Shown: positions 14,149-23,382, counted from the first letter of the stretch. The stretch is DNA of 64,000 nt from Streptomyces bathyalis (GCF_015910445.1 NZ_CP048882.1:5329501-5393500); one strand, 5' to 3'. The notes: generated by a model not told the origin, from the sequence alone. A program made the numbers and translations.

Positions 14149-14480
14149 ATGGCCCTCGACGCCGTCGACGTCGCCACCTGCGGCGAGGACGGGGTGCGAG
14201 GAGGCCACCGCGGTGAAGGCGGAGGTCGTCGTCGACGGGGAGGCGAGGTGCTGGCCGGCAGCGGCAACGGCCCGCCGGCCGCCTTCTTCGACGCCCTCCA
14301 GGCCATCGACGTCGACGTGCGGCGCCTGGACCACGTCGAGCACACCATGAGCGAGGGCGCCGGGTCGCAGGCCGTGGCGTGCATCGAGCGCGTCCTCGAC
14401 GGCAAGATCCTCTGCGGCGGGGGAATCGAGGCGAACCTCGTCCGCGCCTCCCGGGACTGTCGCGGGGAAGCCGGCCCCTT
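14149..14480 (+). pseudogene. Frameshifted relic of a LeuA C-terminal regulatory (dimer) domain
   Basis: Pieces of one LeuA allosteric domain are spread over two frames. Frame 1 from 14149 gives ALDAVDVATCGEDG. A one-base shift near 14195 moves it to frame 2, which reads ATAVKAEVVVDGEA. A second shift near 14245 returns to frame 1 with GSGNGPPAAFFDALQAI, VRRLDHVEHTMSEGAG and GGGIEANLVRAS. That order (beta strand, GxGNGPxxAFxDAL, LDxxEHxxSxGxxxQAxA, GxGIxxNxVxAS) is the LeuA dimer domain. The sequence diverges after this, and no catalytic barrel is visible upstream. The open frame would run into the tRNA gene, so it is not a working gene. It may be left from a second LeuA once next to this operon. 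A pair of sequencing errors is the other explanation. Confidence 0.62.
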
Positions 14481-14584
14481 CGGGCGTGGCGACCACGGAT
14501 GCCTGAAGGCGCTTGGCCTGAGAGCTCCGGACGGGTGTGCAGACATGAGAAAGACCAGCGTTTCCGCTGGTCAGATGGGTCAGG

Positions 14585-14657
14585 CGCCCCCGGCAGGACT
14601 CGAACCTGCGGCCAAGCGCTTAGAAGGCGCCTGCTCTATCCACTGAGCTACGGGGGC
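14585..14657 (-). tRNA. tRNA-Arg (anticodon UCU)
   Basis: Read on the minus strand, a full cloverleaf folds. The acceptor stem is GCCCCCG with CGGGGGC plus discriminator G. The D-arm stem is GCUC with GAGC. The anticodon stem is GGCGC with GCGCU around the loop CUUCUAA, giving anticodon UCU. The T-arm is GCAGG-UUCGAGU-CCUGC. CCA is not encoded. It decodes AGA, a rare codon in such GC-rich genomes. Its 3' end points toward the NRPS cluster. Confidence 0.95.
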
Positions 14658-14950
14658 CGGTCTCGGTCGCGGAGGGTGGGCTTGCCTCCGGGTGACCGTG
14701 GCGCGGTCAAGGATAGGGGTCCCCGTGGCTGGCGCTGTCTGCTTCACGTCCGCGACACCTTGTGGAGGTTCAGTGAAGCGCTCCCGATAATCGCAGGCGG
14801 GTGCGATTCATGCAGCGGTTTTCGCTGTGAGCCGCACGGGTGTTGCTCAGTCGTTATGGCTGCGCCGGTCGGGACGGGCCCGGCCGTGGGCCACATGGTG
14901 CGAATGGCTCTATTCGCGCCCGAAACCGATTGTTTTTGCAGTGCAGAACC

Positions 14951-16747
14951 GTGGATACACTTCAAAAACTGGCAGAATTTGGGCATTCTTCGCATGTGGC
15001 GATCTTGAACGTACGGCCTGAACTGCTCGACGCACTGTCGGCGCTCCGCGATGGCGTCGCCGCCGCACGCTTTCCGTTGCCGCTCCCCGGAGCAGACCGC
15101 GCCGCCCGCTCGCGGGACGAACTCCTCGCCCAGCTCGACGACTACCTCATGCCGCGCCTGCGTGCCCCCAAGGCGCCGCTGCTCGCGGTGGTCGGCGGTT
15201 CCACGGGCGCCGGGAAGTCGACACTCGTCAACTCGCTTGTGGGGCGCAGGGTCAGCGAGGCGGGCGTGTTGCGCCCCACCACGCGTACGCCCGTACTCGT
15301 GTGTCATCCCGAGGACGAGCACTGGTTCGCGGGACAGCGCGTACTGCCCCGCCTCGGCCGCGTATGGATGCCCCGTCAGGACGGGCCCGCCGCCGGACCC
15401 GACGACGATGTGCGGGGCTGCGCCGCAGAGGAACTGCTCGGCACCGACGACGGCCAGGACGAGGAGGAGGGCGAGCGCGCACTGCGCATCGAGACCGACG
15501 CCGCCCTCCCGCCCGGACTCGCCCTGCTCGACGCCCCCGACATCGACTCCCTCGTCGCCGCCAACCGCGACCTCGCGGCCGAGCTGCTCTGCGCCGCCGA
15601 CATCTGGGTGCTGGTGACGACCGCCGCGCGCTACGCGGACGCGGTGCCCTGGCATCTGCTGCGCACGGCGAGGGAGTACGACGTCACGCTCGTCACCGTC
15701 CTGGACCGTGTGCCGCACCAGATCGCCTCCGACGTGGCCCGGCAGTACGGGTCGCTGCTCATCCGCGAGGGCCTGGCCGACGTTCCGCGCTTCACCGTTC
15801 CCGAACTGCCGGAGTCCGCGGCGGGTTCGGGGCTGCTTCCGGCGACCGCCGTCGCCGGTCTGCGCAACTGGCTCACGCAGCGGGCGCTCGACCCGGCGGC
15901 GCGCGCCGTGGCCGGGCGCCGCACGGCGGCCGGGGCTCTCGCGTCGCTGCGCTCTCGCGTCGCGTCGCTGGCGAACGCCTCGGCGGCGCAGCACGCCGCG
16001 GCGATGCGGCTGACGGGACACATCGAAGAGGCGTACGAGGAAGCGCGGGTGCGGGTGCGCCGGAACATCGCGGTCGGCGAACTCCTCGCAGGCGACGCGG
16101 CCGCGCTCTGGCGCGGATTTCCCGTCGACAGCCGCGCCGAGGAAGTGCTGGACGCCTTCGAGGCAGGGCTGACCACGCTGCTCGCCTCCTCCGTCGCCGC
16201 CGCCGACGAGCGCGTGGCCGAAGCGTGGCGCCAGGATCCCGCGTCGCCCGGCACCGAGATCACGGACATCGCCACCGGACGGGCCGTACGGAGCACCCGC
16301 GCCGGCCAGGACGCGGCCGACGGACGTGGCCGGATGAACCTGCTCGTACGGCGCTGGCGGCGCTGCCTCGAAGAACTGTCCGAGGAGGAAGCGCGCGCTG
16401 TGGACCACGGGTTCGGGCGAGACGCGGAGGAGGCCACGGCGATGCTGGCGACGGCCCTCGTGGGCGGTGGCCAGGCCGCCGGCGCGTACCGCGCCCTCGC
16501 GGCCGCCTTCGGCGAGCCGAGCGCCCGGCGGTTGCGCGAGTGCGGCATCCGGCTCCTGGCGACGTACGTCGAGCGGGCGCTGTACGGGGAGCGCGACAGG
16601 CGTCTGGCGCCGTTGGACGCGCTCGAGGCCGGGCCGGACCCGCAGGTCGATCTGATCGCCGCGCTGTCGGTGCTTCGCAAGGCGGAGGCGGCGGCGAGGT
16701 CGGGGCCCGGAGCACGGAAGTTGTCGCAGTCGCAGACGGAGAGGTGA
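14951..16747 (+). CDS. Dynamin/YfjP-type P-loop GTPase (first of a tandem pair)
   Basis: A 598-residue GTP-binding protein. The P-loop is VVGGSTGAGKSTLVNSLVG, and PTTRTPVLV fits the G2 region. LLDAPDIDSL takes the G3 place. A clear G4 N/TKxD is missing; TVLDRVP stands there. The C-terminal half is helical, rich in Ala, Arg and Glu, and has no obvious membrane segment. I chose GTG 14951 (MDTLQKLAEF after translation), because earlier in-frame starts give low-complexity residues; no strong ribosome site is visible, so the start is uncertain. The next GTPase gene begins 5 bases after the stop, so the two are probably translated together and may act as a pair. Their process is unknown; such proteins are often membrane- or ribosome-associated. 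Confidence 0.85.
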   Translation: MDTLQKLAEFGHSSHVAILNVRPELLDALSALRDGVAAARFPLPLPGADRAARSRDELLAQLDDYLMPRLRAPKAPLLAVVGGSTGAGKSTLVNSLVGRRVSEAGVLRPTTRTPVLVCHPEDEHWFAGQRVLPRLGRVWMPRQDGPAAGPDDDVRGCAAEELLGTDDGQDEEEGERALRIETDAALPPGLALLDAPDIDSLVAANRDLAAELLCAADIWVLVTTAARYADAVPWHLLRTAREYDVTLVTVLDRVPHQIASDVARQYGSLLIREGLADVPRFTVPELPESAAGSGLLPATAVAGLRNWLTQRALDPAARAVAGRRTAAGALASLRSRVASLANASAAQHAAAMRLTGHIEEAYEEARVRVRRNIAVGELLAGDAAALWRGFPVDSRAEEVLDAFEAGLTTLLASSVAAADERVAEAWRQDPASPGTEITDIATGRAVRSTRAGQDAADGRGRMNLLVRRWRRCLEELSEEEARAVDHGFGRDAEEATAMLATALVGGGQAAGAYRALAAAFGEPSARRLRECGIRLLATYVERALYGERDRRLAPLDALEAGPDPQVDLIAALSVLRKAEAAARSGPGARKLSQSQTER

Positions 16748-16752
16748 CCGCA

Positions 16753-19146
16753 GTGTCCACAGCGGATGTTCGGGCCGACGGCACGTGCGATGAGGAACAG
16801 GCCGCTCCGGCTTCTCACGCCGCCGACCACGGTCCGGGTCACGGGGCCGAGCAGGCCGTGGAACCCGCGTCGGCCGCCGGACCCGCCGGCTCCGGCCAAG
16901 CAGGCGAGAGCCCCGAGGCCGTGGTCGCGGGCGAGGAGAGCGCCTGGGACGACGGGCTGATCGCCCGGCGGGCCAGCGGGGCGAGGCCGCCCGGGGAGCG
17001 CCAGGGACGGTCGAGGACCTCCGCGCTGTGGGGCACGGACCTCGATCCGGCACTTTCGGACGACCCGGCGGATGCGCGGGGCGCAGCGGTCCGCGGTGGC
17101 GACACGGGTGGCACCGGCTCCCAGGAGCCTTCCCTGAGAGGCAAGTTGCCGGACCAGCCCATGACGGCGTGGCCGATGAGGGACACGCACTCCCGCGACG
17201 GGTACGACAACCAGGCGTCCGGCGAGCAGAGCGTGCTGGGCCGCCGGATGGCCGCGCTGCGGAGACTTGTCGACCTGTCGAGAACGCGGCTGCCCAGGCA
17301 GTTGCTCGCGGAGGCCGACCGCGTACTGGATGCCGCCGACGCACGCGAGCGGCTCTCCCGCAGATACACCACCGTCGCGATCGCGGGGGCGACCGGAAGC
17401 GGCAAGTCCTCGCTTTTCAACGCGCTCGCCGGAACGCGCCTCTCCCAGGCGGGCATGCGCAGACCGACGACCGCCACACCCGTCGCCTGTTCCTGGGAGG
17501 TGCCGGGCGCGGGCCCTGCCGACGGGCTCCTGGACCGGCTCGGCATCCCGCCGTCCACCCGTCGTCTGATGCGCCAGGAGTCCGACTGGCGAGGGCGGAT
17601 CGACGAGGGGGCGCGCAGCGAACTGGAGGGGCTCATCCTCATCGACCTCCCCGACCACGACTCGGCGGCAGAGGGTCACCGGGAACAGGTGGAGCGGCTG
17701 CTGCGGCTCGTCGATGCCGTCGTGTGGGTGGTCGACCCCGAGAAGTACGCGGACGCCGTCCTGCACGAGCGCTACCTGCGTCCCCTTGCCGGATACGCCG
17801 AGGTGACGTTCATCGTCCTGAACCAGACCGACCGGCTGCCCGGCGACGCGACGGGCGCCGTACTGAACGACCTGCGGCGGCTCCTCGACGAGGACGGGAT
17901 GGCCCTGGGCGAGCACGGTGAGCCTGGTGCGCGCGTGCTGGCGACCTCGGCACTGGTGGGGGAGGGGATCGACGAACTCCGCACGGAACTGGCGTCCTTC
18001 GTGGCCGAGCGCCGGGCCGCATCGCTGCGCCTGAGCGCCGACCTGGACGTGGTGGTGCAGCGGCTGCGGCCGTCCTACGAGAACCAGGGTCCGGTGACGG
18101 GCGTGAACGCACCCACGGGACTCACGGAGGACGTGCGGGAGGTCTTCTCCGACCAACTGGCTCGCGCGGCGGGCGCGATGGTCGCCGGTCAGGCCGCGGA
18201 GCGGGCCTGGCTGCGGAGCGCCGAACGGGCGTGCGGTACCCCGTGGGCGCAGCTGCATCATTGGTACGAAGGGCGCCGGTCCCGCAAGAGGGTCGCGGCG
18301 CTGGCGGCGGCCGAGACGGACGTCGAGTTGGGCCCCGGGGTGGACGAGGTCTCCGGCGAGGCCACCGTCGATGCGGCCGTTCACATGCCGGGCGGTGACG
18401 CACCAGAGGGTGCGGCCGGTCAGCCGCACGGTGACCCGCTGCTCGACATGGACGCAACCCGCCGATACGGCGATGACGAGGACGGTTCGGCCCTTCCCGG
18501 GCCCCTTCCGGGCGGCGACGGGCGGCCGCGGGTGGCTCGGCCCGTGGTGGCGCACGCGGTGCGCACGGTGGTGGAGCAGGCGGCGGCGGGGCTGCCCGAG
18601 ACATGGCGCAGGTCCGTACGCGAGGCCGCGTGGCGCGGAGCCGCGGGACTGCCGGAGGCGCTGGACGAGATGCTGCGCGAGGGTGCGGAGCCGGACGGCT
18701 GGAGTTCCCAGGGCGCAGCCTCCGCGAACCGGAGGTCCGAGCACGCGGAGACGGCGGCCCCGGAGGCGCGGCACCCGGCGCCGCCCCGCCGCCCGTTCTG
18801 GTGGAACCTCGCGCTGGTGGGTCAACTGTTCCTGCTGCTGGTCCAGTTGGGCGGGGCGGGGTGCGTGGTCGCTGCGAGCCTCGGGGTGGACCTCGTCCCG
18901 CACTGGGTGGGTGTGGTGGTCCTCGTCGGCGGTGTGCTCGGCGGTTCGCTCCTCTCGTGGGGATGCAGATTCGCCGCCCGTGGGCCGGCGGCCGAGCACG
19001 GGAGGCGTGAGGAGTGGCGGCTGAGGCGGCTCGTCACGGGGTGCGGGCAGGTGCACGTGCTGGAACCGGTGGCCGCGGAGCTGCTGCGCTACCGGGAGGT
19101 GCGCGAGCAGTACGTCATCGCGGCGGGTGACGGCGCGACGCTGTAG
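16753..19146 (+). CDS. YfjP-family GTPase with C-terminal membrane segments (second of a tandem pair)
   Basis: A roughly 798-residue protein. The first 200 or so residues are Ala/Gly/Glu-rich and look disordered. The GTPase core has G1 IAGATGSGKSSLFNALAG, G2 RRPTTATPVACSW, G3 LIDLPDHDSA and a proper G4 LNQTDRLP. Near the C-terminus two hydrophobic stretches (WNLALVGQLFLLLVQL and VGVVVLVGGVLGGSLL) should span the membrane, with a basic cytoplasmic tail. GTG 16753 follows GGAGAGG at an ideal 8-base gap. A GTG at 16744 would overlap the upstream stop as GTGA and is the alternative. Unlike its neighbour it keeps G4 and has membrane anchors, so the pair may divide binding and anchoring roles. The function is not known. 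Confidence 0.85.
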   Translation: MSTADVRADGTCDEEQAAPASHAADHGPGHGAEQAVEPASAAGPAGSGQAGESPEAVVAGEESAWDDGLIARRASGARPPGERQGRSRTSALWGTDLDPALSDDPADARGAAVRGGDTGGTGSQEPSLRGKLPDQPMTAWPMRDTHSRDGYDNQASGEQSVLGRRMAALRRLVDLSRTRLPRQLLAEADRVLDAADARERLSRRYTTVAIAGATGSGKSSLFNALAGTRLSQAGMRRPTTATPVACSWEVPGAGPADGLLDRLGIPPSTRRLMRQESDWRGRIDEGARSELEGLILIDLPDHDSAAEGHREQVERLLRLVDAVVWVVDPEKYADAVLHERYLRPLAGYAEVTFIVLNQTDRLPGDATGAVLNDLRRLLDEDGMALGEHGEPGARVLATSALVGEGIDELRTELASFVAERRAASLRLSADLDVVVQRLRPSYENQGPVTGVNAPTGLTEDVREVFSDQLARAAGAMVAGQAAERAWLRSAERACGTPWAQLHHWYEGRRSRKRVAALAAAETDVELGPGVDEVSGEATVDAAVHMPGGDAPEGAAGQPHGDPLLDMDATRRYGDDEDGSALPGPLPGGDGRPRVARPVVAHAVRTVVEQAAAGLPETWRRSVREAAWRGAAGLPEALDEMLREGAEPDGWSSQGAASANRRSEHAETAAPEARHPAPPRRPFWWNLALVGQLFLLLVQLGGAGCVVAASLGVDLVPHWVGVVVLVGGVLGGSLLSWGCRFAARGPAAEHGRREEWRLRRLVTGCGQVHVLEPVAAELLRYREVREQYVIAAGDGATL

Positions 19147-19346
19147 CGGGTGCTGGGGCGAGACGCCCCAGCCTCTTCAACCCCTCTTGCGGGTGGCGCC
19201 GTTGTCCACAACTCTTCGGTAGTCCCCAGCTCAGAGCGGCATTTCCGCAATCGGTGCAAGCTGGATCGACCCCGGCGGGACGATCGCCGGGGAGGACCAG
19301 CTGCCGGGCAGTCAGGCCGGCGCGGAAGGCGCGGAAGAGGGGGCGT

Positions 19347-19829
19347 ATGAACGAGACGCATGTGACGGTCGTGGGGAACGTCGCGACACGGGTCGAGTTC
19401 AGGACGACGGCGGCGGGGGTGCCGCTGGCCCGGTTCAGGCTCGCCAGCACGGTGCGCCGCTTCGACCCGCAGGAGCGCGTCTGGTCCGACGCCGGCACGA
19501 GCTTCTACACCGTCTGGGCCCGCCGGGGGCTCGCCGAGAACGTGGCCTCGTCGGTGATGGTCGGTGAACCGGTCATCGTGACCGGTCAGTTCCGCATCCA
19601 GGAGTCCGCGCGCGACGGGCAGCACTACGTCTCCGCAGAGCTCTCCGCGTCGTCCGTAGGGCACGATCTCTCGCGCGGCACATCGGCCTTCGTCCGGGTC
19701 TCACCGGGGCGGCGGGGTCTCACGGGGAGTGGCCGGAGCGACGGGGGCGGCGAGTCCCTGCCCGGCGTTCCGGAGCCCGCCGCGGACGTAGCGGAGGCCA
19801 ATGTTCCAGGTCAGTCGGCCGGGCCTTGA
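19347..19829 (+). CDS. ssb: Single-stranded DNA-binding protein (SSB family)
   Basis: A 160-residue protein with an N-terminal OB fold: THVTVVGNVATRVEFR, VPLARFRLAS, and SFYTVWARRGLAENVASSV followed by GEPVIVTGQFRI. This is the standard SSB strand order. The C-terminal third is Gly/Ser/Pro-rich and ends without the acidic DDDxPF-type tip that typical SSBs use to recruit replication proteins. It is therefore more likely an accessory SSB paralog than the replicative one. The start is ATG 19347 behind a purine-rich run (GAAGAGGGGG). It stands about 200 bases after the GTPase gene and may have its own promoter. Streptomyces genomes usually carry more than one ssb gene. Confidence 0.87.
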   Translation: MNETHVTVVGNVATRVEFRTTAAGVPLARFRLASTVRRFDPQERVWSDAGTSFYTVWARRGLAENVASSVMVGEPVIVTGQFRIQESARDGQHYVSAELSASSVGHDLSRGTSAFVRVSPGRRGLTGSGRSDGGGESLPGVPEPAADVAEANVPGQSAGP

Positions 19830-20039
19830 TCGTCCCGGTCCGCCGGATTCGCTGATAACGATTATGAGTCGGAACGCTTGAACGACCCGATCGGCGGGGA
19901 CCGGGGGGCGTCTGCCTCCCTACGATCCCCCAGTGGCTGACGGGGATTCAGTGCTTGCGGCGGGACAGCACGACCCGACCATCCGGTCACCGCAGTGACC
20001 GCTCAACTGTCGTGCCTGTGCCGCCCGGAGGGGAATTTC

Positions 20040-21548
20040 ATGAGGTTCGTGCGCGGAGTCGTGACCGTCATGGGCGGGCACGTGGCCGCACGTGCGGTGC
20101 GACGTTCTGCCGCCGCACTGTTCGCAGCCGTTCTGCTGACCGCGGGCGTGACCGCGACGGCCGCTCCTGCAGCCGCGGCGACCGGTGACGAGCCGTCACG
20201 GCAGAGTGGTGCCACAGCCACTCTGGAAGGGCTGAAGACCTACGGACAGGCCGTCGTCCACGAGGACGGCGAGAAGCTGACCACCGGCGCGGGCCTCTTC
20301 GAAATGGCGGTCGACGGGGGCGGCAGGCTCCAGACGTACGGCCTCGACGTGGACAACCCCACGCAGCAGCACGCGCGTTACGGCGAGACGGACTGGGGCC
20401 GTACGTCGTTGTACGACAACCCCCGAGCCGGAAAGATCCTCTGGATACTCAGGCACTCCTACCCGCAGGTGGACGACCTGCGTGCGCTCGCGAAGTCGTC
20501 TCGGGCGGGGAAGCTCTCGCCGCAGACGGCGGCCGCGGGCACGCAGGTGGCCATATGGCGCTTCACCGACGGCCGGGCGGAAGGCCCCGGTGAGGGCGGC
20601 GGTGTCAGCATCGACGCGGTCGATCCCGCCGCGGAGAAGTTGGCCGATCATCTGGAGCGGTCCGCCCGGCGGATGGCGGAGCCCAAGCCCTCACTGACCC
20701 TCGGTCCCGGGACCCTCTCCCGGAGGAGCGGCAGCCGGCTCGGCCCCTTCACGGTGCGTACCGGGGCGCCCGACGCCGCCGTATCGCAGACGCCGGGCTC
20801 CGCCGTGCCGGGAGCGCGGATCGTGGGCCGCGACGGCAAGCCGGTGACGTCGGTACGGGACGGCGCACAGCTGTACCTCGACGTGCCGGAGGAGCGGCGC
20901 AGCGGTGAGGGCTCGATGACGGTGCAGGCCGCGACGAAGGTGCCGGTCGGGCGCGCGTTCACGGGCGTGGGGGGCCATGCGGCGAGCCAGGCACAGATCC
21001 TCGCCGGGTCCAGCCGGTCGATGGTCTCCGCGAGCGCAGCGGTCAAGTGGTCGAAGAGCGGAGCGATACCCGCCGTGAAGGCGGAGGAGAGCTGCGCGAG
21101 GGAGGGGGTGACCTTCACCGTCGCCAATGCCGGTGACCGCCCCTTCCGGTTCCGGCTCGCCGGCCTCGAGCACGCGGTGGGGGAGGCCAGCTCGCGGACG
21201 TTCACGGTGCCGGTGGGCGAGGACCAGGCGTACCGGATCCCGCTCGCGGGGCGGCACGGCGCGGCAAGGTCATTCACGGGCGTGCTGGACTGCGCCACCA
21301 AGAGCTCGGTGCCCGTCACGGCGACCGGAACGAACGCCGATGCCGAGGGCGCGCCGCAGCTGCGGACGGCCACGGTGGGCGGCGGGAGCGGCTCCGGCAA
21401 GTCCGACGGAGGCGACCTCGCCGAGACCGGGACGAACAGCACGGAGCTGATAGCCGGCACCGCGGTCGGCCTCGTGGCGCTCGGCGCGATGGCCGTGCTC
21501 GCGGTGCGCAGGAAGAATCCGGACGACGGCGGCGTTCACCAAGCGTGA
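20040..21548 (+). CDS. Sortase-anchored surface protein with TQXA (thioester-like) domain, LAETG
   Basis: A 502-residue exported protein. A basic N-terminus and hydrophobic run (SAAALFAAVLLTAGVTATA) end at an AAPAAAA signal-peptidase-like site. The TQXA domain follows: LQTYGLDVDNPTQQ, WILRHSYPQVDDL and the namesake TQVAIWRF. The middle is Gly/Ser/Pro-rich with predicted beta repeats. The C-terminus has the sorting signal LAETG, a hydrophobic helix (ELIAGTAVGLVALGAMAVL) and the basic tail RRK, so it should be linked to peptidoglycan by a class E sortase. ATG 20040 follows GGAGGGG. In thioester domains a Cys near this first motif bonds to the Gln of TQxA; here the position reads TYGLD, so the bond may be missing. 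No sortase gene is in view. Confidence 0.85.
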   Translation: MRFVRGVVTVMGGHVAARAVRRSAAALFAAVLLTAGVTATAAPAAAATGDEPSRQSGATATLEGLKTYGQAVVHEDGEKLTTGAGLFEMAVDGGGRLQTYGLDVDNPTQQHARYGETDWGRTSLYDNPRAGKILWILRHSYPQVDDLRALAKSSRAGKLSPQTAAAGTQVAIWRFTDGRAEGPGEGGGVSIDAVDPAAEKLADHLERSARRMAEPKPSLTLGPGTLSRRSGSRLGPFTVRTGAPDAAVSQTPGSAVPGARIVGRDGKPVTSVRDGAQLYLDVPEERRSGEGSMTVQAATKVPVGRAFTGVGGHAASQAQILAGSSRSMVSASAAVKWSKSGAIPAVKAEESCAREGVTFTVANAGDRPFRFRLAGLEHAVGEASSRTFTVPVGEDQAYRIPLAGRHGAARSFTGVLDCATKSSVPVTATGTNADAEGAPQLRTATVGGGSGSGKSDGGDLAETGTNSTELIAGTAVGLVALGAMAVLAVRRKNPDDGGVHQA

Positions 21549-21698
21549 GGCGGCGCCGCGCACCACGGCGCCGGGCGCTCGGGCCGCAGGGCCATCCGCC
21601 CCGTTTCGGGGTCTGGGCCCTTGTGCGGCAAGATGGGTGCCGTATGCCCATGCGGCGCAGCCGCGCACCGAAACCTACTGACTGCCGGACGGTTCCTC

Positions 21699-23363
21699 TT
21701 GGCTGAGTACATCTACACCCTTCGCAAGGCGCGCAAGGCGCACGGAGACAAGGTGATCCTCGACGACGTCACCTTGAGCTTCCTGCCCGGCGCGAAGATC
21801 GGTGTCGTGGGACCCAACGGTGCCGGCAAGTCGACGGTGCTGCACATCATGGCCGGGCTCGACCAGCCCTCCAACGGTGACGCGCAGCTCGCTCCCGGCT
21901 ACACCGTGGGCATCCTGCTGCAGGAGCCGCCGCTGGACGAGTCGAAGACCGTCCTGGAGAACGTCGAGGCCGGAGTCGCGGACACCAAGGGCAAGCTCGA
22001 CCGGTTCAACGAGATCGCCGAGCAGATGGCGACCGAGTACACCGACGAGTTGATGGAGGAGATGGGCAAGCTCCAGGAGCAGCTCGACCACTCCAACGCC
22101 TGGGACCTGGAGTCCCAGCTCGAGCAGGCCATGGACGCCCTGGGCTGCCCGCCCGGCGACTGGCCCGTCACGAACCTCTCCGGCGGTGAGAAGCGCCGCG
22201 TCGCGCTGTGCAAGCTCCTGCTGGAGCAGCCCGACCTGCTCCTCCTCGACGAGCCCACCAACCACCTGGACGCCGAGTCCGTCCAGTGGCTGGAGCAGCA
22301 CCTCGCGCAGTACCCGGGCACCGTCGTCGCCATCACCCACGACCGGTACTTCCTGGACAACGTCGCCGGCTGGATCATGGAGCTCGACCGCGGCCGCGCC
22401 ATCGGCTACGAGGGCAACTACTCCACGTACCTGGAGAAGAAGCAGTCCCGTCTGAAGGTCGAGGGCCAGAAGGACGCCAAGCGCGCGAAGCGGCTCAAGG
22501 ACGAGCTGGAGTGGGTCCGCTCCAACGCCAAGGGCCGCCAGGCCAAGTCGCGGGCGAGGCTGACCCGTTACGAGGAGATGGCCGCCGAGGCGGAGAAGAC
22601 CCGGAAGCTGGACTTCGAGGAGATCCAGATCCCGCCGGGGCCGCGCCTGGGCAACGTCGTCGTCGAGGTCGAGCACCTGAGCAAGGGCTTCGGCGACAAG
22701 GTCCTCATCGACGATCTCTCCTTCACGCTGCCGCGCAACGGCATCGTCGGCGTGATCGGGCCGAACGGCGCGGGCAAGACGACGCTGTTCAAGATGCTCC
22801 AGGGCTTCGAGGAGCCGGACTCCGGCGTCATCAAGGTCGGCGACTCCGTCAAGATCTCCTACGTCGACCAGAGCAGGGAGAACATCGACGGGAAGAAGAC
22901 GCTGTGGGCCGTCGTCTCCGACGAGCTGGACTACATCAACGTGGGCCAGGTCGAGATGCCTTCACGCGCGTACGTGTCGGCCTTCGGCTTCAAGGGCCCC
23001 GACCAGCAGAAGCCCGCGGGCGTGCTCTCCGGCGGTGAGCGCAACCGGCTGAACCTCGCGCTCACGCTCAAGCAGGGCGGCAACCTGCTCCTGCTCGACG
23101 AGCCGACCAACGACCTCGACGTCGAGACGCTCTCCTCGCTGGAGAACGCGCTGCTGGACTTCCCCGGCTGCGCCGTTGTCGTCTCCCACGACCGCTGGTT
23201 CCTCGACCGCGTCGCCACGCACATCCTCGCTTACGAGGGCGAGTCCAAGTGGTTCTGGTTCGAGGGCAACTTCGAGTCGTACGAGAAGAACAAGATCGAG
23301 CGGCTGGGCCCGGACGCCGCGCGCCCGCACCGCGCCACGTACAAGAAGCTCACCCGCGGCTGA
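21699..23363 (+). CDS. ettA: Energy-dependent translational throttle protein EttA (ABC-F)
   Basis: A 554-residue ABC-F protein, one residue short of E. coli EttA. It has two ATP-binding domains in one chain (Walker A GPNGAGKS and GPNGAGKT), two signatures (NLSGGEKRRVAL and VLSGGERNRLNL) and Walker B motifs LLLLDEPTNHLD and LLLLDEPTNDLD. The arm between signature and linker and the charged linker around QKDAKRAKRLKDELEW match EttA. There are no membrane segments. EttA binds the ribosomal E site and links entry into elongation to ATP level. The start is TTG 21699, where the family begins (MAEYIYTLRKARKAHGDK); a longer in-frame ATG start is not conserved. Typical core gene. Confidence 0.95.
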   Translation: MAEYIYTLRKARKAHGDKVILDDVTLSFLPGAKIGVVGPNGAGKSTVLHIMAGLDQPSNGDAQLAPGYTVGILLQEPPLDESKTVLENVEAGVADTKGKLDRFNEIAEQMATEYTDELMEEMGKLQEQLDHSNAWDLESQLEQAMDALGCPPGDWPVTNLSGGEKRRVALCKLLLEQPDLLLLDEPTNHLDAESVQWLEQHLAQYPGTVVAITHDRYFLDNVAGWIMELDRGRAIGYEGNYSTYLEKKQSRLKVEGQKDAKRAKRLKDELEWVRSNAKGRQAKSRARLTRYEEMAAEAEKTRKLDFEEIQIPPGPRLGNVVVEVEHLSKGFGDKVLIDDLSFTLPRNGIVGVIGPNGAGKTTLFKMLQGFEEPDSGVIKVGDSVKISYVDQSRENIDGKKTLWAVVSDELDYINVGQVEMPSRAYVSAFGFKGPDQQKPAGVLSGGERNRLNLALTLKQGGNLLLLDEPTNDLDVETLSSLENALLDFPGCAVVVSHDRWFLDRVATHILAYEGESKWFWFEGNFESYEKNKIERLGPDAARPHRATYKKLTRG

Positions 23364-23382
23364 GGCAGGCTGATCGGTTCAC

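Noticed and set aside
14047..14646. An intact gene covering the LeuA-like fragment
   Set aside because: The frame has unrelated sequence around the shifts and would continue through the tRNA gene.
15301..16752. A long upstream extension of the second GTPase
   Set aside because: It overlaps the first GTPase gene in another frame and reads as Arg/Gly-rich shadow sequence. The start at 16753 has a good ribosome site.
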